A stretch of 50,195 nt of DNA from Candidatus Magasanikiibacteriota bacterium (GCA_009694865.1 SICD01000003.1:1-50195), one strand, 5' to 3'; positions 1-7,334 are shown, counted from the first letter of the stretch. Translations and numbers: made by a program. Notes: a model not told the origin generated them from the sequence alone.

Positions 1-1133
1 TCCCCAAAACTATAAAAACGATACTTTTCTTTAACCGCTTCTTGATAACACCGCAAAATAAATGATCGATCGCCGACAAACGCCGCGACGAGCATCAACA
101 ATGTGGATTTTGGTAAATGAAAATTAGTAATAAGAGCGTCCACGATTTGGAATTTAAATTCGGGGGTGATGAAAATATTGATGTCGCCGGTGTAGGGTTG
201 GACTACGCTCCCACCACCCCCCACGGCTGCGGCCGCCCCTCCTCGGGCAGGAGGGGACAATAACGCCGCCCCTTCTAACGTGCGCACCGTCGTCGTCCCC
301 ACCGCCACCACGCGCCTCCCCTCTTGTTTCGCCTGATTGATCAAATCCGCATTCTTCGCCGTAATTTCCACCCATTCACTGTGCATTTTGTGATCTTCAA
401 CGCGCTCCGTTTTAACGGAGAGGAACGTGCCAAGGCCAACGTGAAGTGTCACCTCCGCAAACTGCACACCTTTCTTTTCTAATTTCTCAATCAACTCCGG
501 CGTAAAATGAAACCCCGCCGTTGGCGCCGCCACCGACCCTTCGTGCTTAGCGTACACCGTTTGGTACAACTCATCGAGATTCCCCCTCGAGGGGGGATTT
601 TGAATATACGGCGGCACCGGCACCTCACCATACAAATTCGCCTTCGCTCTGACCGCAAGATCGTCCTCCGCAAATTGCATAAGTATCGTTCCGTCCTTTT
701 CTTTCAACATCACCTCGGCTTCAAAATCGGAGGCAAACCGTATCTTCATCCCCAAACGGAGCTTTCGCCCCGGCTTCGCCAACACCTTCCACACGTATTT
801 ATTTTCCATTGGCCGCACCAAAAAAATTTCCACCGGACTGGAATTTATAAATTTTCCGGTGACATGCAGTTTGGCTTCCCGAGCGTCATCAATATCGTCT
901 GCTGGAATATCCAACAAAATTTCCCCGCGTAGCCGCGCCTTAAAAACTTTCGTATTATTCCACACCAACAAATCCCCTTCCTGGAGATAATTGATGATGT
1001 CAAAAAAATATTTGTGCTCAATTTTATGTACATCTTTGTCTATAACCATCAAACGCGAAATATCCCGGGGTTCAACGGGAGTTTGAGCGATTAAATCGGG
1101 GGGTAGGCTATAGTCGAAATCGGAAGTTAACAT
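1..1133 (-). CDS. queA: S-adenosylmethionine:tRNA ribosyltransferase-isomerase (C-terminus cut by window edge)
   Basis: This enzyme transfers and isomerises the ribosyl part of S-adenosylmethionine onto the deazaguanine base at tRNA position 34, giving epoxyqueuosine (cytoplasmic, queuosine pathway). The reading frame starts at ATG 1133-1131 (MLTSDFDYSLPPDLIAQTP) and stays open to base 1, so about 377 residues are visible and the C-terminus is missing. Family blocks seen in order are LVWNNTKV, PVPPYI, SVAAPTAGFHFTPELI, TLHVGLGTF, VDALITNFHLPKSTLLMLV and RFYSFG. Relative to the E. coli protein there is an extra Gly/Ala-rich stretch of about 13 residues between VRTLE and the DINIF strand; it is encoded by a dispersed palindrome (see repeat at 205-256). 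mltG lies downstream on the same strand after a heptamer repeat. Identification is firm. Confidence 0.96.
   Translation of the reverse strand, partial: MLTSDFDYSLPPDLIAQTPVEPRDISRLMVIDKDVHKIEHKYFFDIINYLQEGDLLVWNNTKVFKARLRGEILLDIPADDIDDAREAKLHVTGKFINSSPVEIFLVRPMENKYVWKVLAKPGRKLRLGMKIRFASDFEAEVMLKEKDGTILMQFAEDDLAVRAKANLYGEVPVPPYIQNPPSRGNLDELYQTVYAKHEGSVAAPTAGFHFTPELIEKLEKKGVQFAEVTLHVGLGTFLSVKTERVEDHKMHSEWVEITAKNADLINQAKQEGRRVVAVGTTTVRTLEGAALLSPPARGGAAAAVGGGGSVVQPYTGDINIFITPEFKFQIVDALITNFHLPKSTLLMLVAAFVGDRSFILRCYQEAVKEKYRFYSFG
205..256. repeat. C-rich palindromic repeat inside queA
   Basis: The core is CCCCTCCT-CGGGC-AGGAGGGG at 236-256. On the minus strand it is followed by a GGGGGGTGGTGG tract, the same order (palindrome, then G-rich GGTGG tail) as the copies inside rluD at 4161-4200 and 4501-4535. 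It encodes the Gly/Ala-rich insertion of QueA without breaking the frame. Confidence 0.75.
579..603. repeat. short C/G palindrome inside queA
   Basis: A palindrome (TCCCCCTCGAGGGGGGA core) encodes the NPPSRG segment after PPYI in QueA. It resembles the cores of the other C-rich repeats but adds little or no length to the protein, so it may be a chance or ancient copy. Confidence 0.45.
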
Positions 1134-1193
1134 AACAATTTCCCGTACCACGTATCCCATATCCCGTACTCGAAACGTTGGGGTACGTGATAC

Positions 1194-1252
1194 GGGTTAT
1201 GGGTTATGGGTTATGGGTTACGAGTTACGGGTTACGAGTTACGGGTTACGGG
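1194..1252. repeat. tandem heptamer repeat (GGGTTAT/GGGTTAC/GAGTTAC)
   Basis: Eight consecutive 7-bp units fill 1194-1249, with a further GGG at 1250-1252: three GGGTTAT, then alternating GGGTTAC and GAGTTAC. The array ends one base before the mltG stop codon. A partly complementary segment (CGTATCCCATATCCCGTAC) lies at 1151-1169, so the region between queA and mltG can form an imperfect hairpin. Confidence 0.9.
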
Positions 1253-1253
1253 A

Positions 1254-2090
1254 TCACAAATACTTCTTATTCGCATTATGTTCCTCCAACGTCTTACCAT
1301 AATACATCTTTCCATCCCGCCCGCTCAAAAAATACCAATATTCATTTTTCTCTGGAGAGAGAGCGGCCTTAATCGATTCTAACCCCGGGTTAGAAATCGG
1401 CCCCGGCGGAAGCCCCGGATATTTATACGTATTCCATGGAGAATCCATATCACGTTCCTTGTTAGTAGTAAACACATCGCCAGTTCTGTCAACCGCATAA
1501 TGCACGCTGGAGTCAACCTGCAAGGCCCAGCCACGCCTGACGCGCCGCCACAAAATATCAGCCACCTTAGTGCGGTCTTCGTCGTGCTTTACTTCTCTCT
1601 CAACAATGCTCGCCATCGTAATTATTTCATGCACACTCGCCCCGCTTTTATTAACCGCCTTGTATATATCGGCCGTGAACTGTTTATCACGCTCCTTAAT
1701 TAACTTCTTAATAACATCCTCTAAGCGAGCATCCGCAAACACGCGGTAGGTCTCTGGCGCCAAATACCCTTCATAGCTAATGTTGCGCTCTTTAAATTGA
1801 GTTATTGATGTATCCAGTTCAATATGTGGGCCACGATTCGCCACCATCCGGTAATCCCGAGCAGGCTCGCCTGTGATTCTATAAACATCGTCTGTGGTAG
1901 ACGCAAATCCCTTTAACACCAAATATTCCGCCACCTGCCGCAAATTCCACCCCGGAATAATTGTTATAGTCACTTCCGGGCGAGGCGGAATAGGAATATA
2001 TACGGGATGAAAATGACGATATATTTTAAAAACAAAAAAACTGCCTCCGACGAAGAATATGAGAAGAAGGACTTTAGCGCGCAAGGACAT
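1254..2090 (-). CDS. mltG: endolytic murein transglycosylase MltG (YceG family)
   Basis: This membrane-anchored lytic transglycosylase cleaves nascent peptidoglycan glycan strands and so sets their length. The 278-residue product begins with a single membrane anchor (about residues 6-22), followed by a LysM-like segment (TITIIPGWNLRQVAEYL) and the YceG catalytic domain. The motif TMASIVEREV holds the expected catalytic Glu (about E164), and later family blocks include VDSSVHYA, SPWNTYKYPGLPPGPISNPG and the C-terminal KTLEEHNANKKYL. It is somewhat shorter than the usual 330-350 residues, mainly in the N-terminal part. It sits between queA and the nucleotidyltransferase, separated from both by repeats, so it may be transcribed alone. 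Confidence 0.95.
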   Translation of the reverse strand: MSLRAKVLLLIFFVGGSFFVFKIYRHFHPVYIPIPPRPEVTITIIPGWNLRQVAEYLVLKGFASTTDDVYRITGEPARDYRMVANRGPHIELDTSITQFKERNISYEGYLAPETYRVFADARLEDVIKKLIKERDKQFTADIYKAVNKSGASVHEIITMASIVEREVKHDEDRTKVADILWRRVRRGWALQVDSSVHYAVDRTGDVFTTNKERDMDSPWNTYKYPGLPPGPISNPGLESIKAALSPEKNEYWYFLSGRDGKMYYGKTLEEHNANKKYL

Positions 2091-2097
2091 AGTTTAA

Positions 2098-2225
2098 AAA
2101 TCCAAATTACAAATTTCAAATCAAATCCAAAATCACAATATCAAAATTTATAATATTGCTTTTCCGCCCAAGGCGGATCCGCCTTTGGCGGAGAGCTTGA
2201 TTTGAAATTTGGAATTTGTTATTTG
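2098..2225. repeat. AT-rich inverted repeat with a central GC palindrome
   Basis: The left arm has CAAATTTCAAATCAAATCCA-type units and the right arm has TTTGAAATTTGGAATTTG and TTATTTGACATT units, so the whole can fold back on itself. The centre (about 2163-2192) is a GC-rich palindrome built around GGCGGATCCGCC. Similar AT-rich arms recur at 17701-17817, 43031-43137 and 44966-45092. Confidence 0.8.
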
Positions 2226-2914
2226 ACATTTTCACCCCAGTTTTCTCTCGCCCACTCAAGCCGCTCCGGCACACCAATATCTATCCACGGCTTATCGGAT
2301 TCGTACACAAAAAGATTTTTCATTTTAGGGAAAACATCGTATTCAATACTAAAAGCTTTTTCGGCTAGGAAATATTTTTTCGCTCCAAAGTTAAAAATAT
2401 AAATTCCTCCGTTTTGGTAACCCGGTTTGTGCACCCCTTCTTTTTCTTTAAATTTCGTGAGATGAAAATGCGTATCATATTCCAAAGTGCCATAGCTGGC
2501 TACGTCTTTTACCTTGGCCCCCAAAATAATCCCGTTGCTATCGGGAGGTAAATATTTCGTCATATCGGCCAAATCCACGGTAGTCAAAACATCTCCGTTC
2601 AAAATTATTGTTGATTCGTCTGGTTTGGTTACATATTCCCAAGCATGTTTTATCGCGCCTCCTGTTCCCAAACGTTCCTGTTCAACGGCATAAGTAAAAG
2701 TTACGCCATTTAAATGTAGGCCAACGCGCTCAAACAACACCTCCGACAAATGCCCGGCCGCTAAGACTACTTCAGTTATCCCGATCCCTTTTAATTTTTC
2801 TAACTGCCACTCCAAAACCGTCTTGCCTTTTATTTCCAGCAAGATTTTAGGAGTATCTTTGGCAATTTCGCCGAGGCGTGTAGACAGACCTCCGCACAAA
2901 ATAATGGCGTTCAT
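2219..2914 (-). CDS. sugar-1-phosphate nucleotidyltransferase
   Basis: This is a 231-residue nucleotidyltransferase of the GT-A/RmlA-like superfamily, which makes NDP-sugars from sugar 1-phosphates and NTPs in the cytoplasm. The N-terminal signature GGLSTRLGEIAKDTPK gives the nucleotide-binding loop and the conserved Lys, followed by KTVLEWQLEKLKGIGITEVVL; the catalytic region has ILNGDVLT with its metal-binding Asp, and PWIDIGVPERLEWA closes the domain. It has no left-handed beta-helix extension, so it is the short single-domain form, close to glucose-1-phosphate or D-glycero-manno-heptose-1-phosphate nucleotidyltransferases. The sugar and base cannot be told from sequence. It ends 6 bp after the start of the window's PAP2 gene region and probably shares its transcript with that gene, suggesting cell-surface glycan work. 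Confidence 0.85.
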   Translation of the reverse strand: MNAIILCGGLSTRLGEIAKDTPKILLEIKGKTVLEWQLEKLKGIGITEVVLAAGHLSEVLFERVGLHLNGVTFTYAVEQERLGTGGAIKHAWEYVTKPDESTIILNGDVLTTVDLADMTKYLPPDSNGIILGAKVKDVASYGTLEYDTHFHLTKFKEKEGVHKPGYQNGGIYIFNFGAKKYFLAEKAFSIEYDVFPKMKNLFVYESDKPWIDIGVPERLEWARENWGENVK

Positions 2915-2920
2915 ATGAAT

Positions 2921-3448
2921 TTACGACAACATCACCAAAACATAATAAGCACCCGTTGCGACCAAACCAGCCACGGCCATTCCACCCACGATATCAAAAG
3001 GATAATGAACGCCCGCGTACACCCGCCCCCAAGAAACCCATAACGCGAGCGGCCCGAGCCCATAGGCAAACGGCAAGTGAAATATCACCGCCATAAAAAA
3101 AATAAGCCAGGCCGACATACCGTGATCGGAAGGAAATGATTTCCAATTCATAAGCGGGGTAAACAAAAGTTTGCTTTCCGTGTGTGTCATATGCGGACGC
3201 GGCTCACGAACAATAAGACCAATAAAAAGATCCAAAAACCACCCCGCCGTCCAAGTAGTTCCCAAAAACAAAATCGGTATAATGACTGCCCGTTTGCTAG
3301 GGAGATAGGCGAACAGGTCGACGATCACAAACCATACCAGCATGGCCACTACCACCAATTCCGCCCCGGCCCGACCAAAGGCATCCAACCATTTGCTCGT
3401 GCCAACCAAGGCATTAATTCTTTTAAATAAACGGACATTAAAATTCAT
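2921..3448 (-). CDS. PAP2-family membrane phosphatase
   Basis: This 175-residue integral membrane protein has the three phosphatase motifs of the PAP2 superfamily: a Lys/Arg-rich first motif around REPRPH, PSDHG with its catalytic His, and SWGRVYAGVHYPFD with the second His and Asp. About five hydrophobic helices are visible. Family members dephosphorylate undecaprenyl pyrophosphate (BcrC type), phosphatidylglycerol phosphate or phosphatidic acid at the outer membrane face; lipid-carrier recycling is the likeliest role next to a nucleotidyltransferase gene. The gene precedes the nucleotidyltransferase by 6 bp on the same strand, so the two form an operon. Confidence 0.9.
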   Translation of the reverse strand: MNFNVRLFKRINALVGTSKWLDAFGRAGAELVVVAMLVWFVIVDLFAYLPSKRAVIIPILFLGTTWTAGWFLDLFIGLIVREPRPHMTHTESKLLFTPLMNWKSFPSDHGMSAWLIFFMAVIFHLPFAYGLGPLALWVSWGRVYAGVHYPFDIVGGMAVAGLVATGAYYVLVMLS

Positions 3449-3604
3449 ATGATTTTACGAAATCATGCGATTTAACGAAATTGTGCCGAGTAACGTCCAC
3501 TAAAGCTCGGCCCGCGCAACGTCCTTTGAGGCGCGGCGTCGCATGGTTTCACCCATTCTACCATTGCTCGTCTCCCCTGACAAGACCGCAAATTGCCCAA
3601 AAAC

Positions 3605-3633
3605 TTGAAAAATAAACCGTATTTTGCTACACT
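3605..3633 (+). promoter_or_regulatory. sigma70-type promoter of tRNA-Ile/rluD
   Basis: TTGAAA at 3605-3610, a 17-nt spacer and TACACT at 3628-3633 stand 13 nt before the tRNA 5' end. Confidence 0.7.
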
Positions 3634-3646
3634 AGCGGCACCTCAA

Positions 3647-3719
3647 GGGCCTGTAACTCAGCGGTTAGAGTGCCACCCTTATAAGGTGGAAGTCGATGGT
3701 TCGATTCCATCCAGGCCCA
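3647..3719 (+). tRNA. tRNA-Ile, anticodon UAU
   Basis: A full 73-nt cloverleaf folds: acceptor GGGCCTG/CAGGCCC, D-arm ACTC/GAGT, anticodon stem CCACC/GGTGG with loop CTTATAA, 5-nt variable loop, T-arm GATGG/CCATC with loop TTCGATT and discriminator A. U33 precedes the anticodon UAU, which reads AUA directly. No CCA is encoded, so CCA must be added by the tRNA nucleotidyltransferase. Most bacteria read AUA with a lysidine-modified CAU tRNA, so the UAU anticodon is unusual. rluD begins 3 nt downstream. Confidence 0.95.
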
Positions 3720-3722
3720 CTT

Positions 3723-4847
3723 ATGAACAAAGACAAGAAAATAGTTGTCGCAAAAACCCACACCGGCGAACGCCTGGATCTTTTTTTAACTAAAAAATTA
3801 CGCCTCTCGCGCTCCCAAGTTCAAAAACTCATTGCACAAGAACAAATTACCCTCAAAGGAGCGTTGCCTAAAAAAATGGGTAGTGTGGTACGCACAGGCG
3901 ACTCTATTGTTGTCATTTCGAGCGGAGCGGAGCGCAGTCGAGAAATCTCGCCGTCAATACGAGATTCCTCCACTCGTCGCTTGGGCTCCTCGGTCGGAAT
4001 GACAACGCCAACGACGCGTGCAGTTGCCGAAACCCCCGATTACGTCGTCATTAACAAACCCACCGGTCTGCTCGTGCACCCGACCCAAGCAAAAGAAACC
4101 AACACGCTCGTAGCCTGGCTAATAAAAAAATATCCCAAAATTAAAAAAGTTGGCGATCATCCCCTCCTTACCAAGGAGGGGCGGGGGGTGGTTACCGAGG
4201 CCAAGACCTTTCGTCCTGGGATTGTCCATCGCCTCGATAAAGAAGCCTCCGGACTAATGGTGGTGGCAAAAACACAACCAATGTTTGATCTGCTGAAAGA
4301 CCAATTTAAAAATCGAACGATTGAAAAAGAATATTGGGTATTGGTACACGGAAGCGTCTCTAAAGATTGGGACATTCTTACCTTCCCGATTGCCCGCTCC
4401 GAGACGCACGAGAGAATGGCCGCTCGACCGCTCACGGCTTCGCAAACGACGGCAAACCCCTCTGTATCTCTTCTTGGTAAGGGGAGAATCGCGCAACCCC
4501 CTCCTTTCCAAGGAGGGGTGGGGGTGGTTGCCGAGGATGCTGGTGCCAAGGACGCCAAAACCGAATTTTTTGTCGAAAAACGTTTTGTTAATTTTACCCT
4601 GCTTCGTGTTATAATTCACACCGGCCGCATGCACCAAATCCGCGTCCACATGCTCGCGTACAATCACCCGCTGGTAGGCGACCCTTTGTACAAACAAATA
4701 AAACGTAAAAGTAAATGGGATGAAAAATTAGGTAGAATGTTCTTACATTCCACCAAATTATCATTTACCGATTTAACCGGTGAACGACAGACGTTTGAAT
4801 CGCCATTGCCGGAAGAGTTGGAGAAATTTTTAAAAACACTTTCATAA
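3723..4847 (+). CDS. rluD: RluD-type 23S rRNA pseudouridine synthase with repeat-encoded insertions
   Basis: The protein converts uridines in rRNA to pseudouridine. An S4 RNA-binding domain occupies residues 15-65 (GERLDLFLTKKLRLSRSQVQ), followed by the catalytic domain with YVVINKPTGLLVHP, the active-site block GIVHRLDKEASGLMVV (catalytic Asp about D172), and HTGRMHQIRVHMLAYNHPL. The start ATG 3723 was chosen because earlier in-frame starts lie inside the tRNA. Length is 374 residues against about 300-325 for the family; the excess matches three insertions at about residues 65-96, 147-161 and 243-273, each encoded by a dispersed palindromic repeat and each in frame. All key residues are intact, so the enzyme is probably active. 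It is an RluA/RluD relative; the exact rRNA target is not provable here. Confidence 0.93.
   Translation: MNKDKKIVVAKTHTGERLDLFLTKKLRLSRSQVQKLIAQEQITLKGALPKKMGSVVRTGDSIVVISSGAERSREISPSIRDSSTRRLGSSVGMTTPTTRAVAETPDYVVINKPTGLLVHPTQAKETNTLVAWLIKKYPKIKKVGDHPLLTKEGRGVVTEAKTFRPGIVHRLDKEASGLMVVAKTQPMFDLLKDQFKNRTIEKEYWVLVHGSVSKDWDILTFPIARSETHERMAARPLTASQTTANPSVSLLGKGRIAQPPPFQGGVGVVAEDAGAKDAKTEFFVEKRFVNFTLLRVIIHTGRMHQIRVHMLAYNHPLVGDPLYKQIKRKSKWDEKLGRMFLHSTKLSFTDLTGERQTFESPLPEELEKFLKTLS
3909..4006. repeat. palindromic element, GTCATTTCGA family, inside rluD
   Basis: The ends are GTTGTCATTTCGA and TCGGAATGACAAC, an inverted repeat, with inner GAGAAATCTCG and CGAGATTCCTC blocks. Relatives sit between genes at 12389-12430, 16791-16921, 26101-26190, 26810-26916 and 41586-41637. 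Here it codes for the linker between the S4 and catalytic domains. Confidence 0.88.
4161..4200. repeat. C-rich palindromic element inside rluD (second copy)
   Basis: CCCCTCCTTACCAAGGAGGGG at 4161-4181 is followed by a G-rich tail ending in GGTGGTTACCGAGG. It encodes HPLLTKEGRGVVTEA just before the catalytic HRLD block and adds about 15 residues. Confidence 0.85.
4455..4535. repeat. C-rich palindromic element inside rluD (third copy)
   Basis: This is a double unit: CCCCTCTGTATCTC with a GGTAAGGGGAGAA partner, then a CCCCTCCTTTCCAAGGAGGGG palindrome at about 4498-4518 with the same GGTGGTTGCCGAGG tail as the 4161-4200 copy. It encodes about 30 extra residues in frame. Confidence 0.85.
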
Positions 4848-4877
4848 GTAAAAAGAGGCCTGTGGCCTCTTTTTACT
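4847..4877. terminator. bidirectional terminator between rluD and the ABC permease gene
   Basis: A perfect 14-bp stem (4847-4860 with 4864-4877) and a 3-nt loop, with A-rich and T-rich ends so that it can serve both converging genes. It overlaps the stop codons of both. Confidence 0.9.
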
Positions 4878-5625
4878 TTCCTATCCAATGAATATAATTC
4901 TTCTCAAGACAGGCGTACCCCATATTCAAGGCATACCCAAGTAACCCCGCGACAAAAATTGCCGCATAGAGCGTAGGCGTTTCGTACACCAGCTGCGCGT
5001 CTTGCATAATGCGCCCAATACCCAACGCGCTACCGCCGATCGACATTTCTCCAAGTACCGTGAGGATAAGCGAAAACGAAATCGCGAGCCTTAACGCGGT
5101 AGATAGATTCGGCAACACTTCCGGCAACACCACCGAAAAAAATAATTGTGTCCGCGACAACCCCAGGCTCTTCCCTACCAACCGTCGCGTTGGTGAGCAG
5201 TTCACCAAACTCATCATTGTGCTCACCGCCATCAGAAGCCCAACGATAATAATAATCAAAATTAATCGCGCCGCGTCTCCAATACCAAATAAAAGTAAGA
5301 GCAACGGAATAAATGCCGATGCCGGAATTGAACGAAAAAAATCTACCCACGGAAAAAGCACGCGCCGCATGGTTGGTATTAAACCAAGTAGCGAACCAAA
5401 GATAACGCCGAGAGTAACGCCGCTAACAAGCCCAGCAATAAAACGTAAAAACGTGAAACTAACCGCTGCCAAACCTTGTGGTGTGATAAAAAATTGTAGC
5501 ACCGCGCCAGCCACCGCAACGGGCGTCGGAATAAGCAAGCGGCTGATACCACCAAAAAGCACCAGCATTTCCCAAAGTGCTAAAAAAACAATCACCGAAA
5601 TGATAAAACCTAAACGTTGGCGCAT
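4873..5625 (-). CDS. ABC transporter permease, SsuC/TauC/ThiX-like
   Basis: This 250-residue inner-membrane protein has about six transmembrane helices and the binding-protein-dependent permease fold. The cytoplasmic loop that contacts the ATPase is visible in KSLGLSRTQLFFSVVLPEVLPNL, the EAA-type motif. It resembles permeases for nitrate, sulfonate, taurine or the thiamine-precursor pyrimidine. Its start overlaps the end of the upstream ATPase gene by 16 bp, a sign of translational coupling. With the next two genes it makes a complete importer. Confidence 0.9.
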   Translation of the reverse strand: MRQRLGFIISVIVFLALWEMLVLFGGISRLLIPTPVAVAGAVLQFFITPQGLAAVSFTFLRFIAGLVSGVTLGVIFGSLLGLIPTMRRVLFPWVDFFRSIPASAFIPLLLLLFGIGDAARLILIIIIVGLLMAVSTMMSLVNCSPTRRLVGKSLGLSRTQLFFSVVLPEVLPNLSTALRLAISFSLILTVLGEMSIGGSALGIGRIMQDAQLVYETPTLYAAIFVAGLLGYALNMGYACLEKNYIHWIGK

Positions 5626-6335
5626 AAAAATCCTTGTAAATGCTGAAACGCCTCACGATAAACCACATCAAACGCCGGTGTGCCAACAAGCTTGCTCCGC
5701 CCCAATCGCGGCAAAGGTGTTTTTACTTCCGCTACAATTTTACCGGGACTCGGGGAAAGAATAATAATCCTATCAGCCAAAAGTATTGCCTGCTCGAGCG
5801 TATGTGTCACCAACACCGTTGTCATTGGCCGCGTTGCCAGCACAGTAAGAAGCCGTTCCACCACCAAAAGACTGGTATAATAATCCAAAGCCGCGAATGG
5901 TTCATCCAACAAAAACAATTCCGGTTCCTGCGCCACGGCCCGGGCAATGGCCGTAAGTTGCGCGAGCCCGCCCGAAAGTTGATACGGATATTTATCGCAG
6001 TACTTTGTTAAACCAAGCATGGTCAATATCTCCTCTCCTCGTTCGTGAGTGTTATGAGCCCCGCGAATGGCCATTTTCACATGCTGTTCTACTGTCTGCC
6101 ATGGAAAAAGCGATTCGATCACATTTTGAAAGACAAACCCAACCGGCCGAGCGGGGCGAGAAATTTTTCCAGCCGTTGGCGCCTCAAACCCGGCCAACAT
6201 TTTTAGGAGCGTTGACTTACCGCAACCATTGGGTCCCATGATGGCCACAATTTCGCCAGGATTTACCGACAAAGAAATTCCTTCGAGCACCCGATGGCTA
6301 CCATAATTTTTTGAGACTCCTGCAAATTCTATCAT
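5610..6335 (-). CDS. ABC transporter ATP-binding protein, SsuB/TauB-like
   Basis: This cytoplasmic ATPase drives the importer encoded here. Walker A is GPNGCGKSTLL, the signature is LSGGLAQLTAIARAVA, Walker B is LFLLDEPFAALD and the switch His is in VLVTHTLEQAI. ATG 6335 is preferred over the in-frame GTG at 6341 because the family starts with an MIEFxGVSKNYG-like strand. About 241 residues, normal for the family. It lies 24 bp after the binding-protein gene and overlaps the permease gene by 16 bp. Confidence 0.93.
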   Translation of the reverse strand: MIEFAGVSKNYGSHRVLEGISLSVNPGEIVAIMGPNGCGKSTLLKMLAGFEAPTAGKISRPARPVGFVFQNVIESLFPWQTVEQHVKMAIRGAHNTHERGEEILTMLGLTKYCDKYPYQLSGGLAQLTAIARAVAQEPELFLLDEPFAALDYYTSLLVVERLLTVLATRPMTTVLVTHTLEQAILLADRIIILSPSPGKIVAEVKTPLPRLGRSKLVGTPAFDVVYREAFQHLQGFLCANV

Positions 6336-6359
6336 ACACACTTACTTGTTTGCGCATCT

Positions 6360-7334
6360 CTACAAAGAGAATGCCCCTTTCACATCCACCGATTTTTTTA
6401 ATTGTTTATCGTTATATAATAGGTCCGCCTCTTGTTGAACAGGTTCAAGCTTAATTTCCGTTTGCTTTATAAAGTATGGCAAACGAATGCTATCTAGCAC
6501 TCCCGCTTCAAACGGTAAAAACTTCGCAATTGCTGCTCTCGTTTCGGCCGGGTGACTATTAATAAAATCAATTGTTTCATCAGTCGCCTCTACTAGCGCC
6601 TTAGCCACGTCAGGGCGTTCACGTTTAAATCGCCCTGCCATAACACTCGCGGCATTAGGAAAATTAGGCATGACAAATTTATCAAAAAGTCCGCTTTCAA
6701 GAACACGGGTGGTATGTTGGGATTGGCCAATAGTGGCGAGCGGTTCGAGAACAATTACTGCCGCAACCTGGCCCGAGGCAAGCGCCGCGAGTTCAAGTTC
6801 AGGATTCATCTGCACCAATTCGGCCTCTTCGGGTTTAAAGAATGAGCTAACAGTCTTGCGGTACAAATACTGGGCCGTGGAGCCTTGAAAGGCTCCCACT
6901 TTTTTACCACGCAGATCAGCGATTGTGGCAATGGTTGAACTGGGCGTTACCAATAGATACGCGAGCGGCGCCACCGGCGTTTCATTCACTAGGCTAAAAG
7001 CAACCAACTCACCAGGCGATTTATCTTGTATTGTTAAAATAAGCGGGATGTTTACTCCACCAAGCGCAGCATCAACGCTACCGCCAATGAGTGCGTCCGT
7101 GAGCTGGTTAGTAGACGCAAACTGCACGGTTTTAACATCTAAACCATATTTCTCAAAAATTTTTTGTTCGATCCCCACAAACACGGGGGCATACAAATCG
7201 TGCGTACGGTAACCGATTATCACCGTCTGCGGCGCTACTGTTACCAACGACTCCGATTTTGTTTTAAACAAACCAACGGCAGCGATGGCCACAATGGCCA
7301 CAGCGGCAATCCCCATCCAAAGTTTTTTGGACAT
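6360..7334 (-). CDS. ABC transporter substrate-binding protein, SsuA/THI5-like
   Basis: This 324-residue protein starts with a positively charged tip and one hydrophobic helix (about residues 5-23) with no lipobox Cys, so it is probably tethered to the membrane by an uncleaved anchor. The body is a type II periplasmic-binding fold of the NMT1/THI5-like group: VIIGYRTHDLYAPVFVGIE at the N-terminus, LTDALIGGSVDAALGG and DLRGKKVGAFQGST. Such proteins bind sulfonates, nitrate, taurine or thiamine-pyrimidine precursors; the ligand cannot be read from sequence. It is the first gene of the importer operon. A short hairpin (CCTGC/GCAGG, 7351-7366) lies in its leader. Substrate-specific importers of this type are uncommon in such reduced genomes. 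Confidence 0.88.
   Translation of the reverse strand: MSKKLWMGIAAVAIVAIAAVGLFKTKSESLVTVAPQTVIIGYRTHDLYAPVFVGIEQKIFEKYGLDVKTVQFASTNQLTDALIGGSVDAALGGVNIPLILTIQDKSPGELVAFSLVNETPVAPLAYLLVTPSSTIATIADLRGKKVGAFQGSTAQYLYRKTVSSFFKPEEAELVQMNPELELAALASGQVAAVIVLEPLATIGQSQHTTRVLESGLFDKFVMPNFPNAASVMAGRFKRERPDVAKALVEATDETIDFINSHPAETRAAIAKFLPFEAGVLDSIRLPYFIKQTEIKLEPVQQEADLLYNDKQLKKSVDVKGAFSL

Noticed and set aside
1194-1252. CRISPR array or true telomere
   Set aside because: Seven-base units without spacers are not CRISPR, and the array lies inside a gene-dense chromosome next to mltG with no sign of a DNA end.
5009-5764. 251-codon plus-strand frame opposite the ABC permease gene
   Set aside because: Low-complexity Lys/Ile/Pro product with no family pattern; the minus-strand frame has clear permease features and overlaps its ATPase gene as expected.
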